The position numbers were made by a program, and so were the translations under genes. From positions 1-43,147 of the forward strand of contig JAFYUT010000057.1 in the NCBI GenBank assembly GCA_017549485.1: a stretch of DNA of 43,147 nucleotides, given 5' to 3'. This document shows positions 14,185 to 22,578 of this stretch, piece after piece (the stretch's first letter is position 1; each line of letters begins with the position of its first letter). The notes beneath the pieces are model-generated. The model searched no databases, was not told the DNA's origin, and saw nothing but the letters and a program-made list of their open reading frames with translations. The stretch is from Akkermansia sp. Its GTDB lineage: Bacteria; Verrucomicrobiota; Verrucomicrobiia; Verrucomicrobiales; Akkermansiaceae.

Positions 14185-15576
14185 TCAGGCAACGGGATGC
14201 TCGCGGAGGAATTTCTCCATCATGACGGGGTCTGTAGCGCGCTGCATACACTCCTCGGCAGAGATGGTGCCGTCCAGATACAAGCCTTGGAGGGAGTCGT
14301 CCATAAGGCGCATGCCTTGGTTTTTACCGGTTTGGATGAGGCCGGGAATCATGAATGTTTTGCCCTCTCGGATACAGTTGGCCACGGCGGAGGTGTTGAC
14401 AAGCATCTCGAGCGCCATGACACGGCCTGTACCATCCTTGCGGGGGATGAGCTGCTGGGAAAGCACGCCGCGGAGAGATTCGGACACCATGATGCGGATG
14501 TGGTCACGCTCCTCCAGCGGGAAAGCGTCCAAGATACGGTCAATGGTACGGGCGGCGGAGCCGGTGTGGAGGGTACCGAGCACCAAGTGACCGGTTTCTG
14601 CTGCGGTGAGGGCGAGGGAGATGGTCTCAAGGTTACGCATTTCACCCACCATGATGACGTCCGGGTCTTCACGCAAGGCGGCACGCAGGGCGCGCTCGAA
14701 AGATTGGGTGTGGCGGCGTACCTCTCGCTGGTTGACCTGACAGCCCTTGGGGTCGAATACGGATTCGATGGGGTCCTCCAGGGTGATGATGTGGTCGTGG
14801 CGGTCTTGGTTGATGAAATCAATGATAGAGGCCAAGGTGGTGGATTTACCGGAACCTACGGAACCGGTGACGAGGATGAGACCGTTGGTGAAACGAGTAA
14901 GCGGCACAACGTATTCTGACGGCAGGCCGATTTGCTCCATGCTCAACACGGTGCTGTTGATGATACGGAAGCAGATGCTGTAGCCCAAGCGCTGAGAAAC
15001 AACGGAGGCGCGGTAACGGCCCAAGTCATTGGAGTAAGCGAAGTCAACATCGCCGGTCTCGCGCAGGCGTGCCCATTCTTTCTCGCTCAGGAAGCTATCG
15101 GTAAGAATCTCGGCATCTTCAGCCGTGAGTGAGGGTGCGCCCTCCCAAATGGGCTGGAGGGTACCGAAACGGCGCCAAGAGGGCGGGCATGCGGACGGCA
15201 GGTGAATATCCGAGCAACGGCAATCAATACCTTGGCGCAGGTAGGCATCCACATGCAAGCTGATGGTAACGAGCATGTAGCCGGTTTCTTGCGCATAAAT
15301 GTACACGTGGTATTTGCCGGAGGGAGAGTCTGCGATAAAGTCAACGGAACCGGTCTCGGCAAGGGTGGCCTGTTGCTCGGGGGAGGCACAACCGGCAACG
15401 AGTGCAGCGGTATCATCGGCAGTAAGAACCGCGGCATCGGGGGATACCGGCAAATATTGTGCAGCCTCCATCATAAAAGGCTGATACCCGGGAGCCAAGT
15501 AGAGAGTGGGGCTCTGGATGGAGAGACCGAGCTCGAGGTATTTGTTGATATTGTCGAAAATGTATGTATCGCTCAT
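14185..15576 (-). CDS. PilT-like ATPase with duplicated N-domain
   Basis: A 463-residue PilT/PilU relative, about 100 residues longer than its neighbour. The ATPase core is intact: Walker A GSVGSGKST, Asp box (ITLEDPIES), Walker B VIMVGEMRN and His box GTLHTG. The extra length comes from a second PAS-like N-terminal domain: the pattern ETG-VDF-...-GxY...-GY is seen twice (ETGSVDFIADSPSGKY and ETGDVDFAYSNDLGRY). The second unit carries CSDIHLPS, like the SDLHL start of PilT, and the first unit has no such motif. I chose the Met at 15576 (MSDTYIFDN) over one 30 nt upstream. It probably works as a PilU-like partner of PilT. Confidence 0.85.
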   Translation of the reverse strand: MSDTYIFDNINKYLELGLSIQSPTLYLAPGYQPFMMEAAQYLPVSPDAAVLTADDTAALVAGCASPEQQATLAETGSVDFIADSPSGKYHVYIYAQETGYMLVTISLHVDAYLRQGIDCRCSDIHLPSACPPSWRRFGTLQPIWEGAPSLTAEDAEILTDSFLSEKEWARLRETGDVDFAYSNDLGRYRASVVSQRLGYSICFRIINSTVLSMEQIGLPSEYVVPLTRFTNGLILVTGSVGSGKSTTLASIIDFINQDRHDHIITLEDPIESVFDPKGCQVNQREVRRHTQSFERALRAALREDPDVIMVGEMRNLETISLALTAAETGHLVLGTLHTGSAARTIDRILDAFPLEERDHIRIMVSESLRGVLSQQLIPRKDGTGRVMALEMLVNTSAVANCIREGKTFMIPGLIQTGKNQGMRLMDDSLQGLYLDGTISAEECMQRATDPVMMEKFLREHPVA

Positions 15577-15681
15577 GTTAACTACTGCCACTCTACCACA
15601 AATCATGTGCTATATCCAGCGCAAAATGACGAACAAACATAAATTCGGATACAATTTTTGGCGGGCAACGGTTCTTACAAC

Positions 15682-15710
15682 TTGCCAAGGGCGTTTCGGT
15701 GTGGTATATT
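15682..15710 (+). promoter_or_regulatory. Promoter of the SDR-like/GtrA pair
   Basis: TTGCCA (15682-15687) and TATATT (15705-15710) spaced by 17 bp. Transcription would begin near 15717, which supports the ATG at 15745 over an in-frame ATG at 15658. Confidence 0.6.
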
Positions 15711-15744
15711 GGCAGCAGTTAGTAACGATTCTGCATTACAACCT

Positions 15745-16542
15745 ATGGCACACGAAACAGCTTTCCTCGGCGCGGGCACGGTACTCGGTCAATACTGGAC
15801 CAAGCGCCGCTACTTTGATTATCTCATCAACAAAGATAACTTTCACCTCACCTTCGGGCGGAGTTTCCAAATGATGGTATACTTGGACAGCGCCGTGGCC
15901 AATGGCCCTGAGAATGTGAAAGCCGATGTAGCCGCCGACACCCGCGCCACGAATTACCTGATTAACCATTTGGCAGATATTCGCCCCGAGCTGACGGTGT
16001 TTGTGACCACCTGCGATATGCTGGCCAATGATGCAGACGAGAACAGCCCTGTGCTGGAGAGCAGCGAGGACCCGTATGTGCAAAACCGCATTAACCTGTA
16101 CAGCGCGCTCAATCGCCAATACGGACGCGTGCTCAATGTACACCTGCCCGAGGTAGCATCCGTAAGCAACCGTGGATTCAGCAAGGTGATAGATACCCTG
16201 CTCTGCCCGCCTGAGAAAGGGCCGCTGCCGCTGTACCCCATGGAGCAGCACCAACTCTATTTCTCTCAGCGTATTCTGGGCGATGTGGAGCGATGCATAC
16301 CGCTGGGTATACCCGCCATCATACCTGCCATGCCGCCGCTGACCACCACCGAAATTGCTGAGGTGCTGGCCCCCGAGCTACTGGACAGACTGCCCGCTTA
16401 TTCTCCGGAAGACCCGAAGGGCTCTGACCGCAAATCGGTACACTCTTTCCAATGGTTGGACCCGAAGGATGGGTATCTTGTGACCAAGGAAGACCAGCTG
16501 GAGCTGCTGAAATTCTACTTCCGCCCCGATTTGCTGGTATGA
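15745..16542 (+). CDS. Unknown protein, possible SDR-like fold
   Basis: A 265-residue protein that I cannot name. The N-terminus (HETAFLGAGTVLGQYW) resembles the glycine-rich dinucleotide loop of extended short-chain dehydrogenases, and a later segment (YVQNRINLY..LNRQYGRVLNVHLPEV) is placed like their YxxxK region but lacks the exact catalytic Tyr-Lys spacing. It may be a nucleotide-sugar epimerase relative that has lost or changed its activity. I chose the start at 15745, downstream of the promoter. The last four bases overlap the start of the GtrA gene (ATGA), so the two are coupled; GtrA proteins act in cell-surface glycan export, which gives a weak hint to function. Confidence 0.55.
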   Translation: MAHETAFLGAGTVLGQYWTKRRYFDYLINKDNFHLTFGRSFQMMVYLDSAVANGPENVKADVAADTRATNYLINHLADIRPELTVFVTTCDMLANDADENSPVLESSEDPYVQNRINLYSALNRQYGRVLNVHLPEVASVSNRGFSKVIDTLLCPPEKGPLPLYPMEQHQLYFSQRILGDVERCIPLGIPAIIPAMPPLTTTEIAEVLAPELLDRLPAYSPEDPKGSDRKSVHSFQWLDPKDGYLVTKEDQLELLKFYFRPDLLV

Positions 16543-17024
16543 TTGCTCAACTTTGGGAGAAATACGGGGCACAGTTTGTGAGATTTTTTGTAGTGGGCGT
16601 AGGTGCTACACTGCTGCACTGGGGCGTGTATGTTTTGCTGAACTGCCTGCTGGGATTGACTGAGGAGCAAAGCTTGGCACTTACCTGCACGTATGCGGTG
16701 GGCTACGGTATCAGCTTTGTGGGCAATTACATAGCCTCTCTCAAATGGACATTCAAAACGCAGGGCAGCGTGAGCAAAGGCTTGGGCTTCATATTCAGTC
16801 ACGCAGTGAACTTCGGCCTGCATTTGGGATTACTGAACCTGTTTTTGTGGTTGGGAGTGGGCACGGTACTGGCGGAAGCACTGCACTATTGTATGCCGTG
16901 GCTTACGGAGAGCATACCGGCTGTGGCTGACCCGGCCAATTTGTTGCCGCTGCCCGTGTTCATGATTGTGGTACCCGTCAATTTCCTGATGGTGCGTTTC
17001 TTTTTGACTCATGGCGACAAATAA
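16539..17024 (+). CDS. GtrA-family membrane protein
   Basis: A 161-residue inner-membrane protein with four hydrophobic segments (about 10-32, 40-62, 75-100 and 135-155). The N-terminal pattern FVRFFVVGVGATLLHWGVYVLL and the central VGNYIASLKWTF segment are typical of GtrA. The family is thought to flip lipid-linked sugars such as undecaprenyl-phosphate-glucose across the membrane. The ATG at 16539 overlaps the stop of the previous gene; an in-frame start 87 nt upstream would lie within that gene and is rejected. No glycosyltransferase gene is adjacent, so the lipid-sugar partner is unknown. Confidence 0.8.
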   Translation: MIAQLWEKYGAQFVRFFVVGVGATLLHWGVYVLLNCLLGLTEEQSLALTCTYAVGYGISFVGNYIASLKWTFKTQGSVSKGLGFIFSHAVNFGLHLGLLNLFLWLGVGTVLAEALHYCMPWLTESIPAVADPANLLPLPVFMIVVPVNFLMVRFFLTHGDK

Positions 17025-17026
17025 GC

Positions 17027-17056
17027 TTGACTCAACTGAGGGCACAGGAGTAGTAT
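17027..17056 (+). promoter_or_regulatory. Promoter of the DUF1015-serA operon
   Basis: TTGACT (17027-17032) and TAGTAT (17051-17056) with 18-bp spacing, about 30 bp before the ATG. Confidence 0.5.
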
Positions 17057-17084
17057 AGTAGCGAATTATTTTTCTAACACCGTT

Positions 17085-18326
17085 ATGGCCACTATAAGAC
17101 CTTTTGCCGCGCTGCGCCCGCCTAAAGAATATGTAGAACAGGTATCCAGCCTGCCCTACGATGTGATGAACCACCGCGAAGCCTGTGAGATGGCTGCGGG
17201 CAACGCCTCGTCATTCCTGCATATTTGCCGAGCCGACATTGACACAAGCGAGGAGGCTATACACGACACGGTAACCTATGAGAAGAGCCGCGACAACTTG
17301 GCAGAATTTTTGCGCAAAGGGTTCTTGAAGCGAGATGCCGCGCCGTACTACTACATATACCGCCAAATGATGTGGGGGCGTGTGCAAACGGGTATTGTGG
17401 GTTGTGCCTCGGTGGATGAGTACCTGAACAACACGATTCTGAAACACGAGCTGACGCGCAAGGAAAAGGAGCTGGACCGTATCAACCATTTTGACACCTG
17501 CTCTTGCCAGACAGAACCGGTATTCTTGGCATACCGCAAGCACGAGGGTATCTCAACGGCGATTCTCGAATGGATTAAGTTCCACAAGCCGGAGTATGAT
17601 TTCACCACGGATGATGGCGTGACCCACCTGCTCTGGCCTGTGACGGATGCCGAGGTGATTGAGACCATACGCCGTGGCTTTGAAGAGGTGCCCACCCTCT
17701 ACATTGCAGATGGCCACCACCGCACTGCCTCCAGCGCTGCGGTATCTGCCAAGCGCCGCGCAGAGCACCCGGACTACACGGGGGAAGAAGAGTTCAATTA
17801 CCTGATGGCCGTTACGTTCTGTGATGAAGACTTGTTCATTATGGACTACAACCGTGTGGTATCTGACCTGAACGGCATGAGCCCGGAGGCGTTTATGCAG
17901 GCCATTAATGATAAATTCTGTGTGCGCGAGGCGCCCGTCGGCAGCCCTTATGCCCCTCGCCACAAGCATGAATTCGGCATGTGCCTGGGGGGTAAGTGGT
18001 ACAGCCTGACCGCTAAGGAGGGTAGTTTTGATGCCTACCACCCCATTGAAAGCTTGGACTGCGCCATTTTGCAAGCTAATTTGCTGGCCCCTGTGCTGGG
18101 AATAGATGACCCGCGCACCAGCGAGCGAATTGATTTTGTGGGCGGTATACGAGGCCTGCAAGAGCTGGAGGAGCGCACGGGAGCGGGCGTGGCCTTCTCT
18201 TTATATCCCGTTACCATGGCGGACCTGTTTCATGTGGCAGACAGTGGCGAAATCATGCCGCCGAAGTCTACTTGGTTTGAGCCGAAGCTGCGCTCGGGCC
18301 TATTCTTGCATGAGATTGAGCACTAA
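17085..18326 (+). CDS. DUF1015 family protein, serA partner
   Basis: A 413-residue cytosolic protein of the DUF1015 family, full length. Signature parts include the N-terminal IRPFAALRPPKEYVEQVSSLPYDV and the highly conserved ADGHHRTAS motif in the middle. The DGHHR motif recalls the GxxR/GHHR active-site loop of ParB/Srx-fold enzymes, among them free serine kinases; I offer this only as a hypothesis. The gene lies 12 nt before serA, an arrangement also common in Bacteroidetes, which argues for a role in serine metabolism. The biochemical activity of DUF1015 is not known to me. Confidence 0.85.
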   Translation: MATIRPFAALRPPKEYVEQVSSLPYDVMNHREACEMAAGNASSFLHICRADIDTSEEAIHDTVTYEKSRDNLAEFLRKGFLKRDAAPYYYIYRQMMWGRVQTGIVGCASVDEYLNNTILKHELTRKEKELDRINHFDTCSCQTEPVFLAYRKHEGISTAILEWIKFHKPEYDFTTDDGVTHLLWPVTDAEVIETIRRGFEEVPTLYIADGHHRTASSAAVSAKRRAEHPDYTGEEEFNYLMAVTFCDEDLFIMDYNRVVSDLNGMSPEAFMQAINDKFCVREAPVGSPYAPRHKHEFGMCLGGKWYSLTAKEGSFDAYHPIESLDCAILQANLLAPVLGIDDPRTSERIDFVGGIRGLQELEERTGAGVAFSLYPVTMADLFHVADSGEIMPPKSTWFEPKLRSGLFLHEIEH

Positions 18327-18338
18327 TTTTACTTCATT

Positions 18339-19907
18339 ATGAAAATCCTCATTCCGACAAAATTAGACAAAGCCGCCGCAGCTGCACTGACTGCCGCCGG
18401 TTTTGATGTGGTACAGAACGACAGCGAGCCGATTGAAGCATTGGTGGCAGCCCACCCGGATGCCGTGGGACTTATTGTGCGCTCTGAGAAGGTGCCCGCA
18501 GCTATCATTGATGCCCTGCCCGGCCTCAAATGCGTGATTCGCGCCGGCGCCGGCTACGACAACATTGACTATGTGTACGCCCGTAGCAAAGGTGTGGATG
18601 TGATGAACACGCCCGGGGCTAACTCAAACGCTGTGGCCGAAGAGGTGATTGCCATGATTTTGGCAGCCTATCGCTACATCGTGCCTGCGGACAACACAAC
18701 CCGCGCCGGTGAGTGGAACAAGAAGAAGTACATGGGCCGCGAGCTGACCCGCAAAACGGTGGGCATTCTGGGTCTCGGCAACATCGGCAGACTCTTGGTG
18801 AAGCGCCTGCAAGGCTTTGAATGTACGGTGCTGGGTTATGACCACTTCCTTTCCCGCCAGCGCGCTCTGAACATCGGCGCTACACCGGCCTCTCTTGAGG
18901 AGATTTTCAGCACGGCAGATATTATCTCCATACACGTGCCGGGAGGCCCCGCTACGCGTAATCTGATAAGCTATGATTTGATTAGCAGGATGAAAGACGG
19001 AGCCATGCTGGTAAACTGTGCTCGCTACGGCGTGGTAGATGAAGATGCCCTGAGAGAGGCTAAGGCCGCCGGTAAGAATATCATTTACTGCACGGATGTG
19101 CACCCCAAAGACACCGCAGCCATGCAGCCCAGTGCCGATGTGGCAGATTTGCTGCTGCCCCACTTGGGCGCCAGCACCAAGGAGGCTAACAAACTGGCAG
19201 CCATGCGCTCTGCCTCACAAATGCAGAGCTACTTTGAAAGCGGTGACACATCTTGCGTTATCAATGCCGAAAAGCCCGAAGGACTCAACCCTGCCCACTT
19301 GCAGCTGGCAACCATGCTGGGTAAACTTTGCAGCAAGGCCAGTGGCGGCAAGCCTATCCGCAAAATAGAATGCACGTTCTACAACAACCTGCGCTCCTAC
19401 CGCAAGTGGTTTACCCCGTGGATTTTACAGGGTGCAGTACCCGGGGCTGAGCAAGGATTGATGCCGGCAGCTGCAGAGGCCTCGATGCGCGAGCACGGCA
19501 TTGTGTTCAAGGCCCGCGAACCCATGGACGACAAGCTGTATGATGATGCCCTGACGCTTGACCTGTACACCGAAGAAAACGGCGAGCAGAAGAAGACGAG
19601 CGTGCGCGGGGTGCTGATTGATGGTGTGCCGGTTGTATCTCGCATTGATAACTTTGACCATCTGTATGCCACTTTGACCGGACACACGGTGGTGCTGCGC
19701 TACCAAGACCGCCCCGGTGTGATTGCTACCATTGGTCAGCTGCTCTCCCACAGCGGTATCAACATTGACAACATAGCTGCCCCCGTAGACCACACCACGG
19801 GTGAAACACTGGCTGTTATCAAGACCAACAGCCAAATTTCTGAGGATTTGTTGCTCACCATCACACGCGCCATTGCCGCCAAGCAAAGCTTCACGCTTTC
19901 ACTGTAA
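18339..19907 (+). CDS. serA: D-3-phosphoglycerate dehydrogenase
   Basis: Oxidises 3-phosphoglycerate with NAD+, the first committed step of serine synthesis. The 522-residue protein has the substrate-binding RAGAGYDNID region (68-77), the NAD loop GLGNIG (145-150), catalytic Arg229 (NCARYGV), catalytic His275 (LPHLGAST) and a C-terminal ACT domain (about 448-522) for feedback by serine. The usual catalytic Glu in the DVF..EP segment appears as Asp258 (TDVHPKD), a conservative change that could slow the reaction or mark a clade-specific variant. About 100 residues between the barrel and the ACT domain are extra relative to E. coli SerA and similar in length to long bacterial forms. It is the second gene after DUF1015. 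Confidence 0.92.
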   Translation: MKILIPTKLDKAAAAALTAAGFDVVQNDSEPIEALVAAHPDAVGLIVRSEKVPAAIIDALPGLKCVIRAGAGYDNIDYVYARSKGVDVMNTPGANSNAVAEEVIAMILAAYRYIVPADNTTRAGEWNKKKYMGRELTRKTVGILGLGNIGRLLVKRLQGFECTVLGYDHFLSRQRALNIGATPASLEEIFSTADIISIHVPGGPATRNLISYDLISRMKDGAMLVNCARYGVVDEDALREAKAAGKNIIYCTDVHPKDTAAMQPSADVADLLLPHLGASTKEANKLAAMRSASQMQSYFESGDTSCVINAEKPEGLNPAHLQLATMLGKLCSKASGGKPIRKIECTFYNNLRSYRKWFTPWILQGAVPGAEQGLMPAAAEASMREHGIVFKAREPMDDKLYDDALTLDLYTEENGEQKKTSVRGVLIDGVPVVSRIDNFDHLYATLTGHTVVLRYQDRPGVIATIGQLLSHSGINIDNIAAPVDHTTGETLAVIKTNSQISEDLLLTITRAIAAKQSFTLSL

Positions 19908-19929
19908 AATCAACACGTAAATTGTACAG

Positions 19930-19964
19930 TGCGGTGCATTCCGGCAAGGATTGCACCGCATTTT
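19930..19964 (+). terminator. Terminator of the serA operon
   Basis: TGCGGTGCA (19930-19938) pairs with TGCACCGCA (19952-19960), followed by TTTT. It lies 22 bp after the serA stop. Confidence 0.75.
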
Positions 19965-19986
19965 GCGTGTGTAAGCCCCACAATTC

Positions 19987-20015
19987 TTGACACCGAGCCA
20001 TGAGTACAGTAAGAT
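19987..20015 (+). promoter_or_regulatory. Promoter of the KH-priA operon
   Basis: TTGACA (19987-19992) and TAAGAT (20010-20015) with 17-bp spacing, about 20 bp before the ATG. Confidence 0.7.
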
Positions 20016-20036
20016 ACAGAAAACACACTTAAGACC

Positions 20037-20324
20037 ATGCAGCAGCTCGTTCAATCAGTCAGCCAATATCTCATGACCGTTGTCACCCCTCTTATCAAAC
20101 ACCCCGAGGCGGCGCAGCTGCGTGTGGCCGCTACCGAGGCGGGTGATTTGGTAAGATTCCGACTTGTGCTGGAGCAAGCAGACGTGGCCCGTGTTATAGG
20201 CCGCAACGGTATGACGGCCTCTGCCATACGCTCCATGGCGAAATCTGCGGGTGAAAAAGTAGGCAAACGCGTGGTGGTGCATATACTCTCTCGCGAGGAG
20301 TTTGAGGAAGAAACTCAAGCCTGA
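20037..20324 (+). CDS. KhpA-like KH-domain RNA-binding protein
   Basis: A 95-residue protein made of one KH domain, with the RNA-gripping loop VIGRNGMTASAIR (GRNG at the GxxG site). Size and sequence are those of KhpA/YlqC, which pairs with KhpB in some bacteria to bind many mRNAs and influence cell division and envelope growth. It lies immediately after a good promoter and ends five bases before the ATG of priA, so the two are cotranscribed. The link to replication restart is not explained by known KhpA function. Whether a KhpB partner exists cannot be seen in this window. Confidence 0.85.
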   Translation: MQQLVQSVSQYLMTVVTPLIKHPEAAQLRVAATEAGDLVRFRLVLEQADVARVIGRNGMTASAIRSMAKSAGEKVGKRVVVHILSREEFEEETQA

Positions 20325-20328
20325 GCAG

Positions 20329-22578
20329 ATGCAAGGTTTATTTCAGGATGAGCCGCAGCAAACGGCTGCCCGCGTGTTGCTGGACGGCTTTAACGATATG
20401 GTGTTGGATTACGCCATACCGGCAGGCATGGCACCTGTTATGCGAGGCAGCCGTGTAGAAGTACCGCTGCGTAATCGCAGCACTACCGGCACGGTAATTA
20501 CCCTGACTCAACCCGATGCCCAATGGGGCGATAGGCTCAAACCACTGAGCCGATTGATTGACGACACTCCCGCCGTCAGCGAAAAATTGATGGATTTGGC
20601 AGAATGGGCATCGCGCTACTATGCGGTACCCGTAGAGCAGCTGATACGCTGTATTGTGCCCGAGCCCGTGCGACGCGAACGCCATGAGGAGAAAACCCGC
20701 AAGGTCGTGGTGCTCACCCAATGGCCCGGGGATGATGAGTTGAATAAAATCAACGCCCGAGCCCCCCGCCAAGCTGCTATTTTGCGATATCTGCACAACA
20801 GCGATACCAAACGTGAGCCTTTGGCAGATTTAGGTGGTAGCCCGGCTTTGGCCCCATGCCGGGCTCTTGAAAAACGAGGATTGGTACGCATAGAAGACGA
20901 AGCTGTACACCGTGACCCGGCCGGCAATGAAACTTTTGCTCCCTCTCAACCGCTGCAACTCAATGAGGAACAAGAGCGAGCCCTGCAGGCCATATCGGCC
21001 GCATGCGATAAGGGAGACACCAAGCCCATTGTATTGCAAGGGGTGACGGGCTCCGGTAAGACGGAGGTATACCTGCAAGCTGCGGCGCATGTACTGAAAC
21101 AAGGGCGAGGTGTACTCATACTGGTGCCGGAGATTTCGCTGACGCCGCAAACCATGGCGAGATTTAAAAGCCGCTTTGCAGAAAGCGACACGCAAGTGGC
21201 CATTTTACACAGTGCCATGAGCGATGGCGAGCGGTTTGATGAGTGGCATGCCATTCACCGCGGGCAAGCAAGGATTGCCATAGGGCCGCGCTCTGCACTG
21301 TTTGCGCCGGTGCAAAAGCTAGGGCTGATTATTGTGGATGAAGAGCACGATGCCTCCTACAAGCAGGAAAACGCCCCGCGCTACCATGGCCGAGATTTGG
21401 CTGTATTGCGAGCTCACCTGGAGGGTGCCAGTATTGTATTGGGCTCCGCCACGCCATCTTTAGAATCCCTTTATAACGTGCAAATCGGCAAATACAACAT
21501 GCTGAGGATGGATAGGCGTGCCGATGGTCAGAGGCTCCCCCTGACCCGCGTGTTGGATATGCGCACCGAGGCTAAGGACAAACGAAACCTCGGCATTTTG
21601 TCAGAGCGTTTACGCATGGCCATAGAAGAGCGTCTGAAAAAAGGCGAGCAAACAATATTGCTACTTAACAGAAGAGGATTTGCCAGAGCCCTTCAATGCC
21701 CGGACTGCGGACATGTAGTGAGCTGCGAGCATTGTTCCCTGCCCCTGACTTACCACGCAACGGAAAACCGATTGATATGCCATATATGCGGCTACCGTGC
21801 CGCGGTTCCACGCAAGTGCCCCGAATGCGGGTCCGCCAACATCCTGCTGGAGGGATACGGCACCCAAAAGGTAGAAAAAGTGCTGCGCAACTGTTTCCCC
21901 TCGGCCAGACTGCAACGCGTGGATGCGGATGTGGCCGCACGCAAAAATGCGCTGCGCGATATTTTGGCGGATTTCCGAGCCCACCGAATTGATATTTTGT
22001 TGGGTACGCAAATGATATCCAAGGGATTAGACTTTCCCGGCGTAACCTTAGTGGGAGTATTGAATGCCGACATAGGGCTGAGCATGCCTGACCCCCGCGC
22101 CGCTGAGCGCACCTTCCAACTGCTTACCCAAGTGGCAGGCCGCGCCGGGCGCGGCGATATTGACGGCGAGGTTATCGTACAAACCTACACCCCGCATGCC
22201 GCTGCCATACAGTATGCCCGTCGACATGATACCGACGGATTTGCTGAAACCGAGCTGGAATTGCGGAGAGAACTGGAGTTTCCACCTTACACGCACATAG
22301 CAGTACTGACAGTGCGCTCCCCCAAAGAAGACTTGGCCGATTTTTCTATCAACACCTTGTATAAGCGATTATTGCAAGTTCTGCCGCAACAAGTGTTCAT
22401 CAGTGAGCCCATGCCTGCCCCCATAGCCAAAGCCTATGGGCAGTTCCGCTACCAATGCACTCTTAAATCCCAGAGTGCCCGAGCTATCGCAGATGCAGTA
22501 TCCCGAGAGATACGCCAATTGAATGCGGGTGAAGATGTGATATTTACGCTGGATATTGATGCTTACTCGTTCATGTAA
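20329..22578 (+). CDS. priA: Primosomal replication restart helicase PriA
   Basis: A 749-residue 3'-to-5' DNA helicase that reloads the replisome at stalled forks. Motifs in order are Walker A GVTGSGKT (~238-245), DEEH box (~337-340), GSATPS, and a zinc-binding module with CPDC, CEHC, CHIC and CPEC pairs between the helicase lobes, followed by GTQMISKGLDFP and QVAGRAGRG. All are intact and the length is normal. I chose the ATG at 20329 just after the KH gene stop; an in-frame TTG at 20302 would overlap that gene. The 3' end overlaps the convergent kinase gene by 16 bp, with no terminator between them. Confidence 0.93.
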   Translation: MQGLFQDEPQQTAARVLLDGFNDMVLDYAIPAGMAPVMRGSRVEVPLRNRSTTGTVITLTQPDAQWGDRLKPLSRLIDDTPAVSEKLMDLAEWASRYYAVPVEQLIRCIVPEPVRRERHEEKTRKVVVLTQWPGDDELNKINARAPRQAAILRYLHNSDTKREPLADLGGSPALAPCRALEKRGLVRIEDEAVHRDPAGNETFAPSQPLQLNEEQERALQAISAACDKGDTKPIVLQGVTGSGKTEVYLQAAAHVLKQGRGVLILVPEISLTPQTMARFKSRFAESDTQVAILHSAMSDGERFDEWHAIHRGQARIAIGPRSALFAPVQKLGLIIVDEEHDASYKQENAPRYHGRDLAVLRAHLEGASIVLGSATPSLESLYNVQIGKYNMLRMDRRADGQRLPLTRVLDMRTEAKDKRNLGILSERLRMAIEERLKKGEQTILLLNRRGFARALQCPDCGHVVSCEHCSLPLTYHATENRLICHICGYRAAVPRKCPECGSANILLEGYGTQKVEKVLRNCFPSARLQRVDADVAARKNALRDILADFRAHRIDILLGTQMISKGLDFPGVTLVGVLNADIGLSMPDPRAAERTFQLLTQVAGRAGRGDIDGEVIVQTYTPHAAAIQYARRHDTDGFAETELELRRELEFPPYTHIAVLTVRSPKEDLADFSINTLYKRLLQVLPQQVFISEPMPAPIAKAYGQFRYQCTLKSQSARAIADAVSREIRQLNAGEDVIFTLDIDAYSFM

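Noticed and set aside
20302..20328. TTG start of priA inside the KH gene
   Set aside because: The ATG at 20329 directly after the KH stop gives a normal PriA; the nine extra residues have no family support.
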